Origin: JAIVGV01 sp031425275
GTDB lineage: Bacteria > Acidobacteriota > Blastocatellia > Pyrinomonadales > Pyrinomonadaceae
Assembly: GCA_031425275.1 (NCBI GenBank)
Contig: JANPJA010000006.1
Span: 1 to 42,720 of the forward strand
Reading direction: 5' to 3'
Length of the DNA stretch: 42,720 nucleotides
The notes under the pieces were generated by a model. It saw only the letters and a program-made list of their open reading frames with translations, did not search any database and was not told the DNA's origin. The position numbers were made by a program, and so were the translations under genes. Numbering within the stretch: position 1 is the first letter of the stretch; every line of letters starts with the position of its first letter. This document shows positions 8,537 through 17,333 of this stretch, in pieces.

Positions 8537-9739
8537 ATGAACAAGCTGTCGATTAAAGACCTCGACTTGAAAGGTAAGCGCGTGTTCGTCCGCGTCGATT
8601 TCAACGTGCCGTTGAAGGACGGGCGCGTTGATGAAGACACGCGGATCACGGCCGCGCTGCCGACGATCAAGTATGCGGTCGAGCAGGGCGCGCGCGTGAT
8701 CCTCGCCTCTCACCTCGGGCGGCCGAAGGGCGAGCGCGTGGAGAAGTACAGTCTGCGGCCGGTCGCGGAGCACCTGCACACGCTCATCGGCCAGCCGGTC
8801 GTGTTCGCGGACGAGTGCGTCGGCGAGGGGGCGACGGAAAAAGTCGCGGCCCTGAAAGACGGCGAGGTTTTGCTGCTCGAAAATCTGCGTTTCCACGCCG
8901 GGGAAGAGAAGAACGACGAAGCCTTCGCGCGCGAACTGGCGAGCCTGTGCGACCTGTATGTCAACGACGCCTTCGGCGCGGCGCACCGCGCACACGCTTC
9001 GACGGCGGGCATCACCAGGTTCGTCAAGCAGTCGGCCGCCGGGCTGCTCATGGAGAAAGAGCTGGACTACCTCGGACGGGTGACGAACCAACCCGAGCAT
9101 CCGTTCGTCGCCATCCTCGGCGGCGCGAAAGTCTCGGATAAAATCCCGGTCATCGACGCGCTCATCGACAGAAAAATTGACAAGCTGTTAATCGGCGGCG
9201 CGATGGCCTACACGTTCTTCAAGGCGCAGGGGTTCACGGTCGGCAAGTCGCTCGTTGAGGATGAGCAAATGCCGACCGCGCTCCGGATCGTCGAGCGCGC
9301 GAAGGCGGCGGGCGTCGAGCTATTGTTGCCGACGGATCATCAGGTCATCGATAAGGCCGACCCGCTCCACAGCGCGAAGACCATCCCGGTCGAATTCACG
9401 ACCATCGGTCACGTCGGTGTGGACATCGGGGCGGAGACGGTGGCGCACTTCTCCCGCGCGCTCGAAGGGGCGAAGACCGTCATCTGGAACGGCCCGATGG
9501 GCATCTTCGAGGAGAAGGAACTAGGCTTTGACAAGGGCACGGTCGGCGTCGCGCTCGCGGTCGCCGAGGCCGCCGACCGCGGCGCGATTGTCATCGTCGG
9601 CGGCGGGGACTCCGTCGCGGCCGTCGCGCAGGCTGGCGTCACCGAACGCATCACGCACATCTCCACCGGCGGCGGTGCGACCCTCGAATTCATCTCCGGC
9701 GATGAGCTGCCCGGCGTCGCGGCTTTAAACGACAAGTAG
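8537..9739 (+). CDS. pgk: Phosphoglycerate kinase
   Basis: Cytosolic kinase that transfers phosphate from 1,3-bisphosphoglycerate to ADP. 400 residues. The signature RVFVRVDFNVPL near residue 20, the substrate-binding HLGRPKG, and the nucleotide-side GGGDSVAA are intact. The ATG at 8537 follows TTCTTTTT with no recognisable Shine-Dalgarno; the preceding repeat hairpin may control or couple translation. The TAG stop codon coincides with the first bases of the family 2 repeat. Confidence 0.98.
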   Translation: MNKLSIKDLDLKGKRVFVRVDFNVPLKDGRVDEDTRITAALPTIKYAVEQGARVILASHLGRPKGERVEKYSLRPVAEHLHTLIGQPVVFADECVGEGATEKVAALKDGEVLLLENLRFHAGEEKNDEAFARELASLCDLYVNDAFGAAHRAHASTAGITRFVKQSAAGLLMEKELDYLGRVTNQPEHPFVAILGGAKVSDKIPVIDALIDRKIDKLLIGGAMAYTFFKAQGFTVGKSLVEDEQMPTALRIVERAKAAGVELLLPTDHQVIDKADPLHSAKTIPVEFTTIGHVGVDIGAETVAHFSRALEGAKTVIWNGPMGIFEEKELGFDKGTVGVALAVAEAADRGAIVIVGGGDSVAAVAQAGVTERITHISTGGGATLEFISGDELPGVAALNDK

Positions 9740-9888
9740 CGATTAGCTGTTAGCTGTTAGCTTTTAGCTCTCAGCCAAACATCATGAAGCTGCGGTGTGG
9801 ACTATTAAGTTTAACGAGATAGGCTGACAACTTCCGGCTAGCAGCTAACAGCTAACCGCTAATCGCTAACTGCTAATCGCTATTAGTT
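9737..9888. repeat. Heptamer inverted-repeat element, family 2, copy 1
   Basis: Left arm 9737-9774 is built from GTTAGCT-type 7-mers and ends CTCAGCC. Right arm 9834-9888 is built from GCTAACA, GCTAACC and GCTAATC units. The centre is about 60 bp of unrelated sequence. The pgk stop codon TAG is formed by the left edge. The element spans nearly the whole pgk-tpiA spacer. Shared features with 21000-21130 are the tail TCAGCCAAAC of the left arm and TTCCGGCTA at the start of the right arm. Confidence 0.88.
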
Positions 9889-9902
9889 ACCCGCTATCAA
9901 CC

Positions 9903-10661
9903 ATGCGCAAACCTGTCATCGCCGGAAATTGGAAGATGTATAAGTTCGTGGCCGACTCGGTCGCCACGGCCATCGCGCTGCGCCCGCTGGTCGCGAACGC
10001 GAACCATTGCGAGGTGGTGATCGCGCCGGCCTTCACTTCGCTCAAGTCGGTCGCCGACCGGCTCGAAGGCTCGAACATCCGCGTCGCGGGCCAGGATTGT
10101 TCGACCGAGACCAAGCACGGGGCGCACACGGGAGAGATCGCCCCCGACATGATCAAGGACGTGGGCGCGTCGCACGTCATCATCGGACATTCAGAGCGGC
10201 GGCAGCATTATTTCGAGACCGACACGATGGTGAACCACAAGACGCAGGCGGCTCTGACGGCCGATCTGACGGTCATCCTGTGCGTCGGCGAGTCGCTCGC
10301 GCAACGCGAGACCGGGAACGCGGAAAGCGTTGTGCGCGGGCAGGTTGAGGGCGGGCTGCGCGGTTTGACACAGAGTGATCTGGCCCGTATCATCGTCGCC
10401 TACGAGCCGGTCTGGGCCATCGGGACGGGCCGCACCGCGACGCCGGGGCAAGCGCAGGAAATGCACGCATTTATCCGGCGCGTTTTAGCGGACAGGCACT
10501 CGCAAACGCTGGCCGATTCGACGCGCATCCTCTACGGCGGTTCGGTCAAGCCCGACAACATCGCCGGTCTGATGTCGAACAAGGATGTTGACGGCGCGCT
10601 CGTGGGCGGAGCGAGTCTCGACGCCGAGACCTTTGCCGGGATCGTCAACTACAACCGCTAA
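9903..10661 (+). CDS. tpiA: Triosephosphate isomerase
   Basis: Interconverts dihydroxyacetone phosphate and glyceraldehyde-3-phosphate. 252 residues, TIM barrel. Catalytic residues are intact: K11 in GNWKM, H96 in IIGHSERR, E168 in AYEPVWAIGTG. The phosphate-binding GGSVKP is near the C terminus. The start ATG lies 15 bp after the repeat and lacks a clear Shine-Dalgarno, as for pgk. It is the third gene of the glycolytic operon, with secG 22 bp downstream. Confidence 0.98.
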   Translation: MRKPVIAGNWKMYKFVADSVATAIALRPLVANANHCEVVIAPAFTSLKSVADRLEGSNIRVAGQDCSTETKHGAHTGEIAPDMIKDVGASHVIIGHSERRQHYFETDTMVNHKTQAALTADLTVILCVGESLAQRETGNAESVVRGQVEGGLRGLTQSDLARIIVAYEPVWAIGTGRTATPGQAQEMHAFIRRVLADRHSQTLADSTRILYGGSVKPDNIAGLMSNKDVDGALVGGASLDAETFAGIVNYNR

Positions 10662-10683
10662 ATTTTAGCCGAGGTCGGAATTC

Positions 10684-11073
10684 TTGCTCTACTTTCTTTA
10701 CGCGCTCTTCATCCTCTCGTGTCTCGTTCTGGTCGCCACCGTCCTGCTCCAGCCGGGCAAGGCCGACGCGGGCGCGCTCTTCACCAGCTCCGTCTCCAGC
10801 ACGACCTTCGGCCCCCGGGGCACGCAGACACTGCTCGCCAAGATCACCGTCGGCGCGGCCATCGTCTTCATGCTGACCGCGCTCGCCCTCTCGCTGCCTT
10901 ATTTCACCGGCTCACGCTCGGTGCTGCAATCGGCTGACGAACCCGTGCCGGCCGCAACCGCGACCCCCGCCGCGACTCCCGCCAGCACCCCGGTCGCGAC
11001 ACCGCAAGCCCAGACCTCGCCCGCGGCCACCCCGCAGCCGGCGTCCTCGCCTTCGGGTCAGGAAAAGAAGTAA
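10684..11073 (+). CDS. secG: Preprotein translocase subunit SecG
   Basis: Small inner-membrane component of SecYEG. 129 residues. There are two hydrophobic segments (about 3-21 and 53-73) flanking the conserved cytoplasmic stretch VLLQPGKADAG...FGPRGTQ. The start is TTG at 10684, preceded by GAGGTCGG. The C-terminal 50 residues are an Ala/Thr/Pro/Ser-rich tail absent from short SecG proteins. tpiA-secG adjacency is common in bacteria, which supports the call. Confidence 0.93.
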   Translation: MLYFLYALFILSCLVLVATVLLQPGKADAGALFTSSVSSTTFGPRGTQTLLAKITVGAAIVFMLTALALSLPYFTGSRSVLQSADEPVPAATATPAATPASTPVATPQAQTSPAATPQPASSPSGQEKK

Positions 11074-11405
11074 CGCTGCTGTCTCAAGTCACGCCCGTTA
11101 TGACGCCGCTTCATATTTGAGGCTCGACTCCTTACCAGACGGCGATACATCTCAAACTCAAATCAAATTAATTCTGTCGGGCAGACCTGCGGGATGCGTG
11201 CGCGGCTGCTCCGAGGGGTTTGAGTTATTCCCGCTGCCTTCGCGAATTAACACCCGCCCCTTTCTTATTTCAACCTCGAAAAGTATTCCGAACCGCGGCG
11301 AGTCCATTGCTCTGCGTGCCGATGCGCGTCCTCCGTCCTGCGGTTTGTTGACAAGCGAGCGGGCTGATAGAATCACGGGGCTGACCCGATCTAAATTCTA
11401 CCTTG
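11074..11405. other. Intergenic region with weak promoter-like boxes
   Basis: About 330 bp without a credible gene. A TTGACA (11348-11353) and TAGAAT (11368-11373) are present but only 14 bp apart, too close for a standard sigma70 promoter. A TTG-starting -35 three bases upstream would give 17 bp but matches poorly. Either could drive the gene at 11406. I see no repeat or RNA gene. Confidence 0.35.
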
Positions 11406-12533
11406 ATGAGAAGTAAGCCCCGAAAAACTGTTGCGACCGCGTTGAGACTAGCCGCGCTCATACTGTGCCTCCTCGCGTGTGGTAAGTCATTACTTGCGCA
11501 GTCGTCCGATTTGGGGTCGCCTTCGCCAATCACCGAAAGAGAGATCGCCGGAGTTATCACGCCGCTCGACCTCGGCGACTCGCGGCTGACGCGACACTAC
11601 TACACTTTCGGGGGCGGGCAGGGCGACATCGAATTGACTGTTGACAGCAGCAATCTCGAAGGCGACATCGACCTCTTCGCCTCCGCCGGCCTGCGGCCGC
11701 TCGTTAAGATCACGCTCTACCCCGGCCTCAACTCCGGCATCGTGCGGACAGTCTATCTACGCCGGGCCGAGACGCTCATCCTGCGCGTTCAGTCGCGGAG
11801 CCCGAACGACGCGGACGGCAGTTATCGCATTCGCTTAGGAGGTTCTTTCGTCCCCGCCATCGTCTCGTCGGCGAACGAACCGGCCGCGGGGCCTAAGAGT
11901 ATTAAAACTGATCCTGTGCGGGGAACCGACAACAAAGTTCGTCGCGTCTCAACAGTCGGAGCGCGCATCGAGGAGCCGAAGGTCGAGGTGGCCGTGGAAT
12001 ACAGTCGGCCCGCCGTGCCCGTCCCGACTCCCGAAGTTGCCGCGCCCGCGGCGGGGCCGACGCCGGCGCGGCGCGGCGCGACCGCGACGAGGCCCAACCC
12101 ACGCACCCCGACACGAACTCAATCAGCGAGGCGCGGGGCATCGCGCGGCACTTCGGCAGGCACATCAACACCCACCGCGCCGGCGAGTGGATCGGAATCG
12201 GCTTCACCTTCCGGCCGCGACAACCCGGATGCGGCGGCGGGCGCGGGCGCGCGTGCGGGGGACAACGCGCGTGGCAATACCTCATCACGCGCGAATAGAA
12301 CCCGGCCAATCCCGACCATGACCGCGACAGAGCCTGCGCCCGCCGCGGCCGGCCTCGAACTTCCCGGAACGCGGCTCGTGTTGGAACTGCGCGAGGGCGG
12401 GCAATTCGTCCGCGAGATGTCGGACGTACGTCGCGTGACGGTCGAGCGAGGGTTTGTCGTCGTGCAACTCAAATCCGGCCGGACGGAGCGACAGGCACTG
12501 TCAAACGTGTTGCGCATGAGCATCGAACCCTGA
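11406..12533 (+). CDS. Secreted protein with pre-peptidase-like N-terminal domain and disordered linker; function unknown
   Basis: 375 residues from ATG 11406 (TTG at 11403 is directly in front and also in frame). A signal peptide with a hydrophobic core precedes residue 30. The LACG sequence resembles a lipobox, so a lipoprotein is possible. Residues about 40-150 (ITPLDLGDSRLTRHYYTF, then IELTVDSS, then DIDLFASAG, then ILRVQSRSPNDADGSYRI) resemble the beta-sandwich bacterial pre-peptidase C-terminal (PPC) domain. A roughly 140-residue Arg/Thr/Ala/Pro/Ser linker follows. The C-terminal 55 residues (GTRLVLELREGG to LRMSIEP) look like a small folded beta domain. Neighbours give no functional clue. 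A terminator follows. Confidence 0.75.
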   Translation: MRSKPRKTVATALRLAALILCLLACGKSLLAQSSDLGSPSPITEREIAGVITPLDLGDSRLTRHYYTFGGGQGDIELTVDSSNLEGDIDLFASAGLRPLVKITLYPGLNSGIVRTVYLRRAETLILRVQSRSPNDADGSYRIRLGGSFVPAIVSSANEPAAGPKSIKTDPVRGTDNKVRRVSTVGARIEEPKVEVAVEYSRPAVPVPTPEVAAPAAGPTPARRGATATRPNPRTPTRTQSARRGASRGTSAGTSTPTAPASGSESASPSGRDNPDAAAGAGARAGDNARGNTSSRANRTRPIPTMTATEPAPAAAGLELPGTRLVLELREGGQFVREMSDVRRVTVERGFVVVQLKSGRTERQALSNVLRMSIEP

Positions 12534-12560
12534 GCGAAAAATCGGGGGAGTGGGGCTTGG

Positions 12561-12591
12561 CCGCGACGAATTCCGACGCGGGATTTTTTTT
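12561..12591 (+). terminator. Intrinsic terminator after the gene at 11406
   Basis: Stem CCGCGACG (12561-12568) with CGACGCGG (12574-12581), one central mismatch, followed by an 8-T run (12584-12591). It ends 14 bp before the ATG of the next gene, so that gene probably needs readthrough or a promoter nearby. Confidence 0.65.
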
Positions 12592-12605
12592 ATCACGAAG
12601 TCTGA

Positions 12606-13361
12606 ATGAAGCAGGGAATCGAGAGGTCGGGTGCGTCGGGGGGGCGGACGGTCGCGTGGCGGGCGGCGGTCGTGTCGCTCATCGCCGCCGCGACCGTCGT
12701 CCTGTACACGAACCGCGACGTGTGGCAGCGGGTTGCGTGGTTGCAGGAGTGGGGGGCGGGGCCTTTGACGGCCGCGCTCATCGCCGCCGTCATCACGGTG
12801 TTGCTCACATGCGGGCTCACCGCCTCGGCCTTCCTCATCCTGACGCCGCTACTTTTTCCGCCGCACTGGTCGGCTTTGATCGCGACCTGCGGCTTCACAC
12901 TCGGCGCGGCCGGCGGCTACGGGGCGGCCCGCTACGTCGGCGGCGCGTGGGCCAATCGTTTCAAGAGCGGCCGCGTCCACGGATTCCTCACGCGCCATTC
13001 GAGCTTCCTCGCGCTCCTCGGGTTGCGGCTGGCCCCGGCCAGCCCGCACAGTCTCGTGAGCTACGCGGCGGGTCTGACTCGGCTGAGCTTCGGACGCTTC
13101 ATCCTTGCGACGCTGGCGGGGGCCGCCCTCAAGTCGTACGTTTACGCCCAAGCCGTTCACAGCACGGTGCGCGTCGTGGGCGACGACGAGACGCGCGGAG
13201 TCGGCGCGCCCACGCTGCTGCTGTTGCTCGGCGTCGCGCTGCTCGCGCTGGTCGGCCACCTGCTCACGCATCGCTACTACGGCGACGGGGCCGCCGGCGG
13301 AGTTGTCGGGACGAACGCGCCGCTCGCCCCGGCCGAGCCAACGACGCCCGCGCGCGGATGA
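12606..13361 (+). CDS. TVP38/TMEM64 (DedA-like, VTT domain) membrane protein
   Basis: 251-residue integral membrane protein with about six hydrophobic segments. The VTT-domain signature is seen as GAAGGYGAARYVGG followed by RLAPASPHSLVSYAAGL and LSFGRFILATLAGA. Relatives are implicated in lipid scrambling/transport and membrane homeostasis; the substrate here is unknown. A second long frame over the same DNA (12557-13366) lacks membrane character and is a shadow. The chelatase I/D gene follows after 26 bp on the same strand, so co-transcription is plausible. Confidence 0.85.
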   Translation: MKQGIERSGASGGRTVAWRAAVVSLIAAATVVLYTNRDVWQRVAWLQEWGAGPLTAALIAAVITVLLTCGLTASAFLILTPLLFPPHWSALIATCGFTLGAAGGYGAARYVGGAWANRFKSGRVHGFLTRHSSFLALLGLRLAPASPHSLVSYAAGLTRLSFGRFILATLAGAALKSYVYAQAVHSTVRVVGDDETRGVGAPTLLLLLGVALLALVGHLLTHRYYGDGAAGGVVGTNAPLAPAEPTTPARG

Positions 13362-13387
13362 TCTGATGTGCGGCGGCGAAGAATACT

Positions 13388-15475
13388 TTGAGCCAACCAA
13401 AAGTAGATCAAGCAAAGCCGGCCCACCCCGCGCGCGGGCGCGCTTTCTCTTACCCGTTCACGGCCATCGTCGGGCAGGAAGAGTTGAAGCTCGCGCTTCT
13501 GCTTAACGCGGTCGAGCCGCGGATCGGCGGCGTCCTCGCGTGGGGCCATCGCGGGACGGGGAAGTCAACCGCCGTGCGCGCCCTCGCCGAACTACTCCCG
13601 CGGCTAGTCCGCGTGGCGGGCTGTCCGTTCAACTGCGACCCTGACGACGTGGGCGACTTATGTTCGGAGTGCAGCGCGCGGTTCGTTAAGGGTTTCAAGC
13701 TGCGACGCGAGCGCGCACCTGTGCCTGTCGTCGAACTGCCGCTCAACGCGACGGAAGATCGCGTGTGCGGGACGCTCGGTCTCGAACGCGCGCTCCGCGA
13801 AGGGACGCTCAGCTTCGAGCCGGGCCTGCTCGCCCGCGCACACCGCGGCTTCCTCTACATCGACGAAGTTAATTTATTGGAAGACCACCTCGTCGATTTA
13901 CTGCTGGACGCGGCGGCCTCGGGCCGCAACCGCGTCGAACGTGAAGGCGTCGCGGCCGATCACGCGGCGCGCTTCGCCTTAGTCGGTTCGGCCAACCCGG
14001 AAGAAGGCGAGCTGCGTCCCCAACTGCTCGACCGCTTCGGCCTCTGCGCCGAAATCCGCACCTCCCTCGACCCCGGCGAACGCTCCGAAATTGTCACGCG
14101 CCGCGAAGCCTTCGACCGTCGTCCCGAATCCTTCAGCGCCGCGGCCGAAGCAGATCAGTCACGTCTGCGACGACGGCTGACTCGCGCCGGTCGAATCGCA
14201 CCGGACGTGAGCGTGCCCGCGCAACTTGTCAGGAGGATCGCGGAACTTTGTGTAGGCCTCGGCGTCGAAGGCCACCGCGGCGAGTTGACTGTCACGCGCG
14301 CGGCGCGCGCCCTCGCCGCGCTCGAAGGCCGGCGGGTGGCTTCGGCCGCCGATGTGCGCCGTGTGGCCGCGTTGGCCCTCCGCCACCGTCTGCGGCAAGA
14401 CCCGCTCGGCACGACCGACGGCAGTTCGCGCGTGGAACAGTCGGCGGGTGAGTTGTTCGACGAAAGTAACGAGGCGGTAAACAACCGGCAGCGGGCTACG
14501 TCGCCGGTTGACCGACGCGCCGGCAATCGGGCTGTGGAAGCGACAACGGATCGAAGTGATGATGCGACGCAAGAGACGAGCGACAATGAGTCGTTTGAGC
14601 AGTCAGGCGCGCGGCGAGGGCGAGAGACGCTTGCGCCGGCGGCCGACGGTTCCGCGTCCTTCGAGGCGGTCGAAGCGGGGTTGCGAAGCGGGAGTAAAGT
14701 TTCGCACTTCGCTACGGGCGGGCGCGGCGCGGCGCGGCGGCGCGTGTATGACGTGCGTCGGGGCCGCTACGTAAACTCCGGCTCGCAGGGAGGACAGGTT
14801 TCGGGGCGGCTGGCTCTCGATGCCACGATTCGCGCGGCGGCGGCGCGGCCCGCCGCCAAAGAGGCGGGAGCGACGAAGTGCGCAGTCCGAATCGGGGCCG
14901 AAGATTTGCGCTTCAAGCGGCTCAGCAGAAAAACGGGGACGCTCTACATTCTCGCCGTTGACGCTTCGGGCAGCATGGCGTTTAACCGCATCCGGCAGGC
15001 GAAGGGCGCGCTCGTCAAACTCTTGCGCAAGTCCTACGTCGAGCGCGACCGCGTCGCCCTCGTCAGCTTCCGCGGGAGCGGGGCGGAGCTATTGCTCCGC
15101 CCGTCGGCGTCCGCCGCGCTCGCCAAGAGCCGGCTCGAAGCTCTCACGGTGGGCGGCCCGACACCGCTGGCCGCCGCGCTCATGCGCTCGCTCGAAGTCG
15201 CGAAACTGGCCGCGCGTCAGGGTGCGAAACGCATCGTGCTTTTAGTCTTCACGGACGGCCGTGCCAACGTCACGCTCGACGGCGTGGCGCATCGCGCCGG
15301 AGCGAAACTCGCCGGAAAAATTCGCGACGAGATCGAGCTACTCGGCGCGTCTCTACGCCGCGCCGGGGTCTTTGCGTCGGTGGTCGATACTCGCTCGCGC
15401 TTCGACACGGGGCAGGGCCGCGCCCTTGCCGATGCTCTGGGGGCAACCTACACGCGGCTCGAAGTTACGCCCTAG
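13388..15475 (+). CDS. Fused magnesium/cobalt chelatase I-D subunit (AAA+ ATPase plus vWA domain)
   Basis: 695-residue motor subunit that would hydrolyse ATP to drive metal insertion by the H subunit. The AAA+ module has an intact Walker A GHRGTGKST (53-61), Walker B LYIDE (156-160) and sensor region GSANPEEGELRPQLLDRF. Between the Walker motifs sits a four-cysteine insertion (C79, C83, C92, C95), typical of the fused putative-cobaltochelatase type and not of phototroph BchI. After a Ser/Arg/Glu-rich linker (about 350-510) comes a vWA domain with MIDAS DASGS (from D525). It thus carries the BchI and BchD functions in one chain. The start is TTG at 13388. It lies 82 bp upstream of the split BchH genes, suggesting one chelatase operon. 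Metal specificity (Mg or Co) cannot be decided from this gene. Confidence 0.9.
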   Translation: MSQPKVDQAKPAHPARGRAFSYPFTAIVGQEELKLALLLNAVEPRIGGVLAWGHRGTGKSTAVRALAELLPRLVRVAGCPFNCDPDDVGDLCSECSARFVKGFKLRRERAPVPVVELPLNATEDRVCGTLGLERALREGTLSFEPGLLARAHRGFLYIDEVNLLEDHLVDLLLDAAASGRNRVEREGVAADHAARFALVGSANPEEGELRPQLLDRFGLCAEIRTSLDPGERSEIVTRREAFDRRPESFSAAAEADQSRLRRRLTRAGRIAPDVSVPAQLVRRIAELCVGLGVEGHRGELTVTRAARALAALEGRRVASAADVRRVAALALRHRLRQDPLGTTDGSSRVEQSAGELFDESNEAVNNRQRATSPVDRRAGNRAVEATTDRSDDATQETSDNESFEQSGARRGRETLAPAADGSASFEAVEAGLRSGSKVSHFATGGRGAARRRVYDVRRGRYVNSGSQGGQVSGRLALDATIRAAAARPAAKEAGATKCAVRIGAEDLRFKRLSRKTGTLYILAVDASGSMAFNRIRQAKGALVKLLRKSYVERDRVALVSFRGSGAELLLRPSASAALAKSRLEALTVGGPTPLAAALMRSLEVAKLAARQGAKRIVLLVFTDGRANVTLDGVAHRAGAKLAGKIRDEIELLGASLRRAGVFASVVDTRSRFDTGQGRALADALGATYTRLEVTP

Positions 15476-15557
15476 CATAACTTTCGTGGTTTAGCTTCGC
15501 GTCCGTTTACATCACGACTGTGTCCGTCTATGTTATTCCCCGCCCGCTGATTGAGTC

Positions 15558-17333
15558 GTGAGCCTGTCGGTTAAATTTCTGTCGATGAAAGTAGCCCCGC
15601 ACATTTCTGGTTTAAGTAAAGAAGAGCGCGACCGCCGCGTGCTCGAACTCTACGAACAGGTGTTGGAGATCGAGCAGCGGCTGATCCCGACGGGCCTCCA
15701 CGTTTTCGGCCGCATCCCCGAAGGCCGCGGGCGCGCGGATTTGTTGCGCATGGTCGCCTCTTTCGACCGGCCGGAGTCGGGCGTGCGAGCCTTGCCGACC
15801 ATGATCGCGGAGCGGATGGAAGCGTCCGCCACGACGGCGGGCGGCGGCGTGCCGGAATTTGAGTCTCGCTTGCGGCACGAGGAAAAAGTTGACGCTCTGA
15901 CGCGCGAGGCGGTCGGACGTTTCCTAGAAGGCGGGACTGATACGGCCTCCCGCTGGCTTGAAGCGGAGGCGCGCGTGGCTATGGCCGAGTCGCGGCCCGT
16001 CTTCGATCTGCTCGCGCAGGTCTGCGTTCAACTTCAAGCGAACTGCGAATTGGACAGTTTCGCGCGCGCGTTGAGGGGCGAATACATCGAGCCGGGGCCG
16101 GGCGCGGACATCGTGCAGAATCCGTCGGTGCTGCCCACGGGTCGGAACACGCACGCCGTCAACCCTTACGCGGTTCCCACCGCCCTCGCCTTCGAGCGCG
16201 CCGAGCGCGTCGTCAATCTCCTGCTCGCGCGGCATCTCGACGAGCAAGGTCGTTACCCGCGCGCGCTGGCCCTCGTGCTGTGGGGACTCGACAACATCAA
16301 GACGGGCGGGGAGGGCGTCGCGCAGGCGTTGTGGCTGCTCGGCGTGCGGCCCGTCAGGGACGCGATGAACCGCGTGACCGATGTCGAGCCGATCCCGCTC
16401 GAACGCTTGGGCCGTCCGCGCATAGACGTGGTGATGACCGTCTCCGGCATCTTCCGCGACCTCTTCGCCGCGACCACTCTGTTGCTCGACCGGGCCGTCC
16501 GCTGCGTCGCGGAGTTGGACGAGCCTGCCGGGTCGAACTTCGTGCGACGCAACGTCCTCGCGCAAGCCGAGGCCGAAGGCTGTAGTTTCGACGAGGCACG
16601 TCTGCGCGTCTTCTCGAACGCGCCGGGCAGCTACGGCACGAACGTCAATTTTCTCGTGTCAGACTCTCGCTGGGAGGGGGAAGACACGCTGGGCGATCTC
16701 TTCGTCACGCGCAAGTGCTTTGCCTACGGCCGCGACTCAAACGGGCGCGCGCTCGAAGGCCGCGAGGCGCGCGCCGCGATGGGCCGCGCCCTCTCGCGCG
16801 TCGAGGCGACCTACCAGAATATCGACTCGTTCGAGATCGGCATCACGGACGTTGATCACTACTTCGAGTATCTCGGCGGCGTCTCGAAGGCCGTGGAGAA
16901 GTTTGCCGAGGCGCGGCCGGCGATCTACTTGTCGGACTCGCTCTCGCGCGAGTCGAAAGTGCGGACGCTGACGGAGACGGTGAGACTTGAGACGCGCGCC
17001 AAGACGCTCAACCCGAAATGGTACGAGGGGATGCTGCGGCACGGCTTCCGCGGCGTCGCCGAGATCGAGACGCGCGTGACGAACACTTTCGGGTGGAGCG
17101 CGACGGCCGATGCCGTTGACGGCTGGGTCTATGACGAAGTGGCGCAGACCTATGTGCTGGACGAAGTGATGCTGCGGCGGTTGAGCGAACTCAACCCGCA
17201 CTCGGCGCGCTCGCTCGTCGGCCGTCTGCTCGAAGCGGAGGGGCGCGGCTACTGGCCCGCCGACGAGGAGACGGTCGGGCGGCTGCGCGAGGCTTACGCC
17301 GAACTGGAAGACCGTTTGGAGGGGGTGGCTTGA
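15558..17333 (+). CDS. bchH: Magnesium chelatase H subunit (BchH/ChlH family), C-terminal half
   Basis: 591 residues corresponding to the C-terminal half of BchH/ChlH, the porphyrin-binding catalytic subunit of Mg-chelatase. Family hallmarks: EIEQRLIPTGLHVFGRIP near the N terminus, then LVLWGLDNIKTGGEGVAQ, LGRPRIDVVMTVSGIFRDLF, LDRAVRCVAELDEP, FSNAPGSYGTN, TRAKTLNPKWYEGML and TNTFGWSATADAVDGWVY. The gene begins at the point equivalent to the middle of full-length ChlH, just after the region where the N-terminal half (next gene) ends. GTG at 15558 is taken as start; an ATG at 15585 is an alternative. It precedes the N-terminal half, overlapping it by 4 bp, so the natural order is reversed. The two halves must assemble to work; that is inference. 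Confidence 0.93.
   Translation: MSLSVKFLSMKVAPHISGLSKEERDRRVLELYEQVLEIEQRLIPTGLHVFGRIPEGRGRADLLRMVASFDRPESGVRALPTMIAERMEASATTAGGGVPEFESRLRHEEKVDALTREAVGRFLEGGTDTASRWLEAEARVAMAESRPVFDLLAQVCVQLQANCELDSFARALRGEYIEPGPGADIVQNPSVLPTGRNTHAVNPYAVPTALAFERAERVVNLLLARHLDEQGRYPRALALVLWGLDNIKTGGEGVAQALWLLGVRPVRDAMNRVTDVEPIPLERLGRPRIDVVMTVSGIFRDLFAATTLLLDRAVRCVAELDEPAGSNFVRRNVLAQAEAEGCSFDEARLRVFSNAPGSYGTNVNFLVSDSRWEGEDTLGDLFVTRKCFAYGRDSNGRALEGREARAAMGRALSRVEATYQNIDSFEIGITDVDHYFEYLGGVSKAVEKFAEARPAIYLSDSLSRESKVRTLTETVRLETRAKTLNPKWYEGMLRHGFRGVAEIETRVTNTFGWSATADAVDGWVYDEVAQTYVLDEVMLRRLSELNPHSARSLVGRLLEAEGRGYWPADEETVGRLREAYAELEDRLEGVA

Noticed and set aside
11348..11373. TTGACA/TAGAAT pair as a normal promoter
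   Set aside because: The spacer is only 14 bp, shorter than sigma70 promoters use; reported only as weak boxes.
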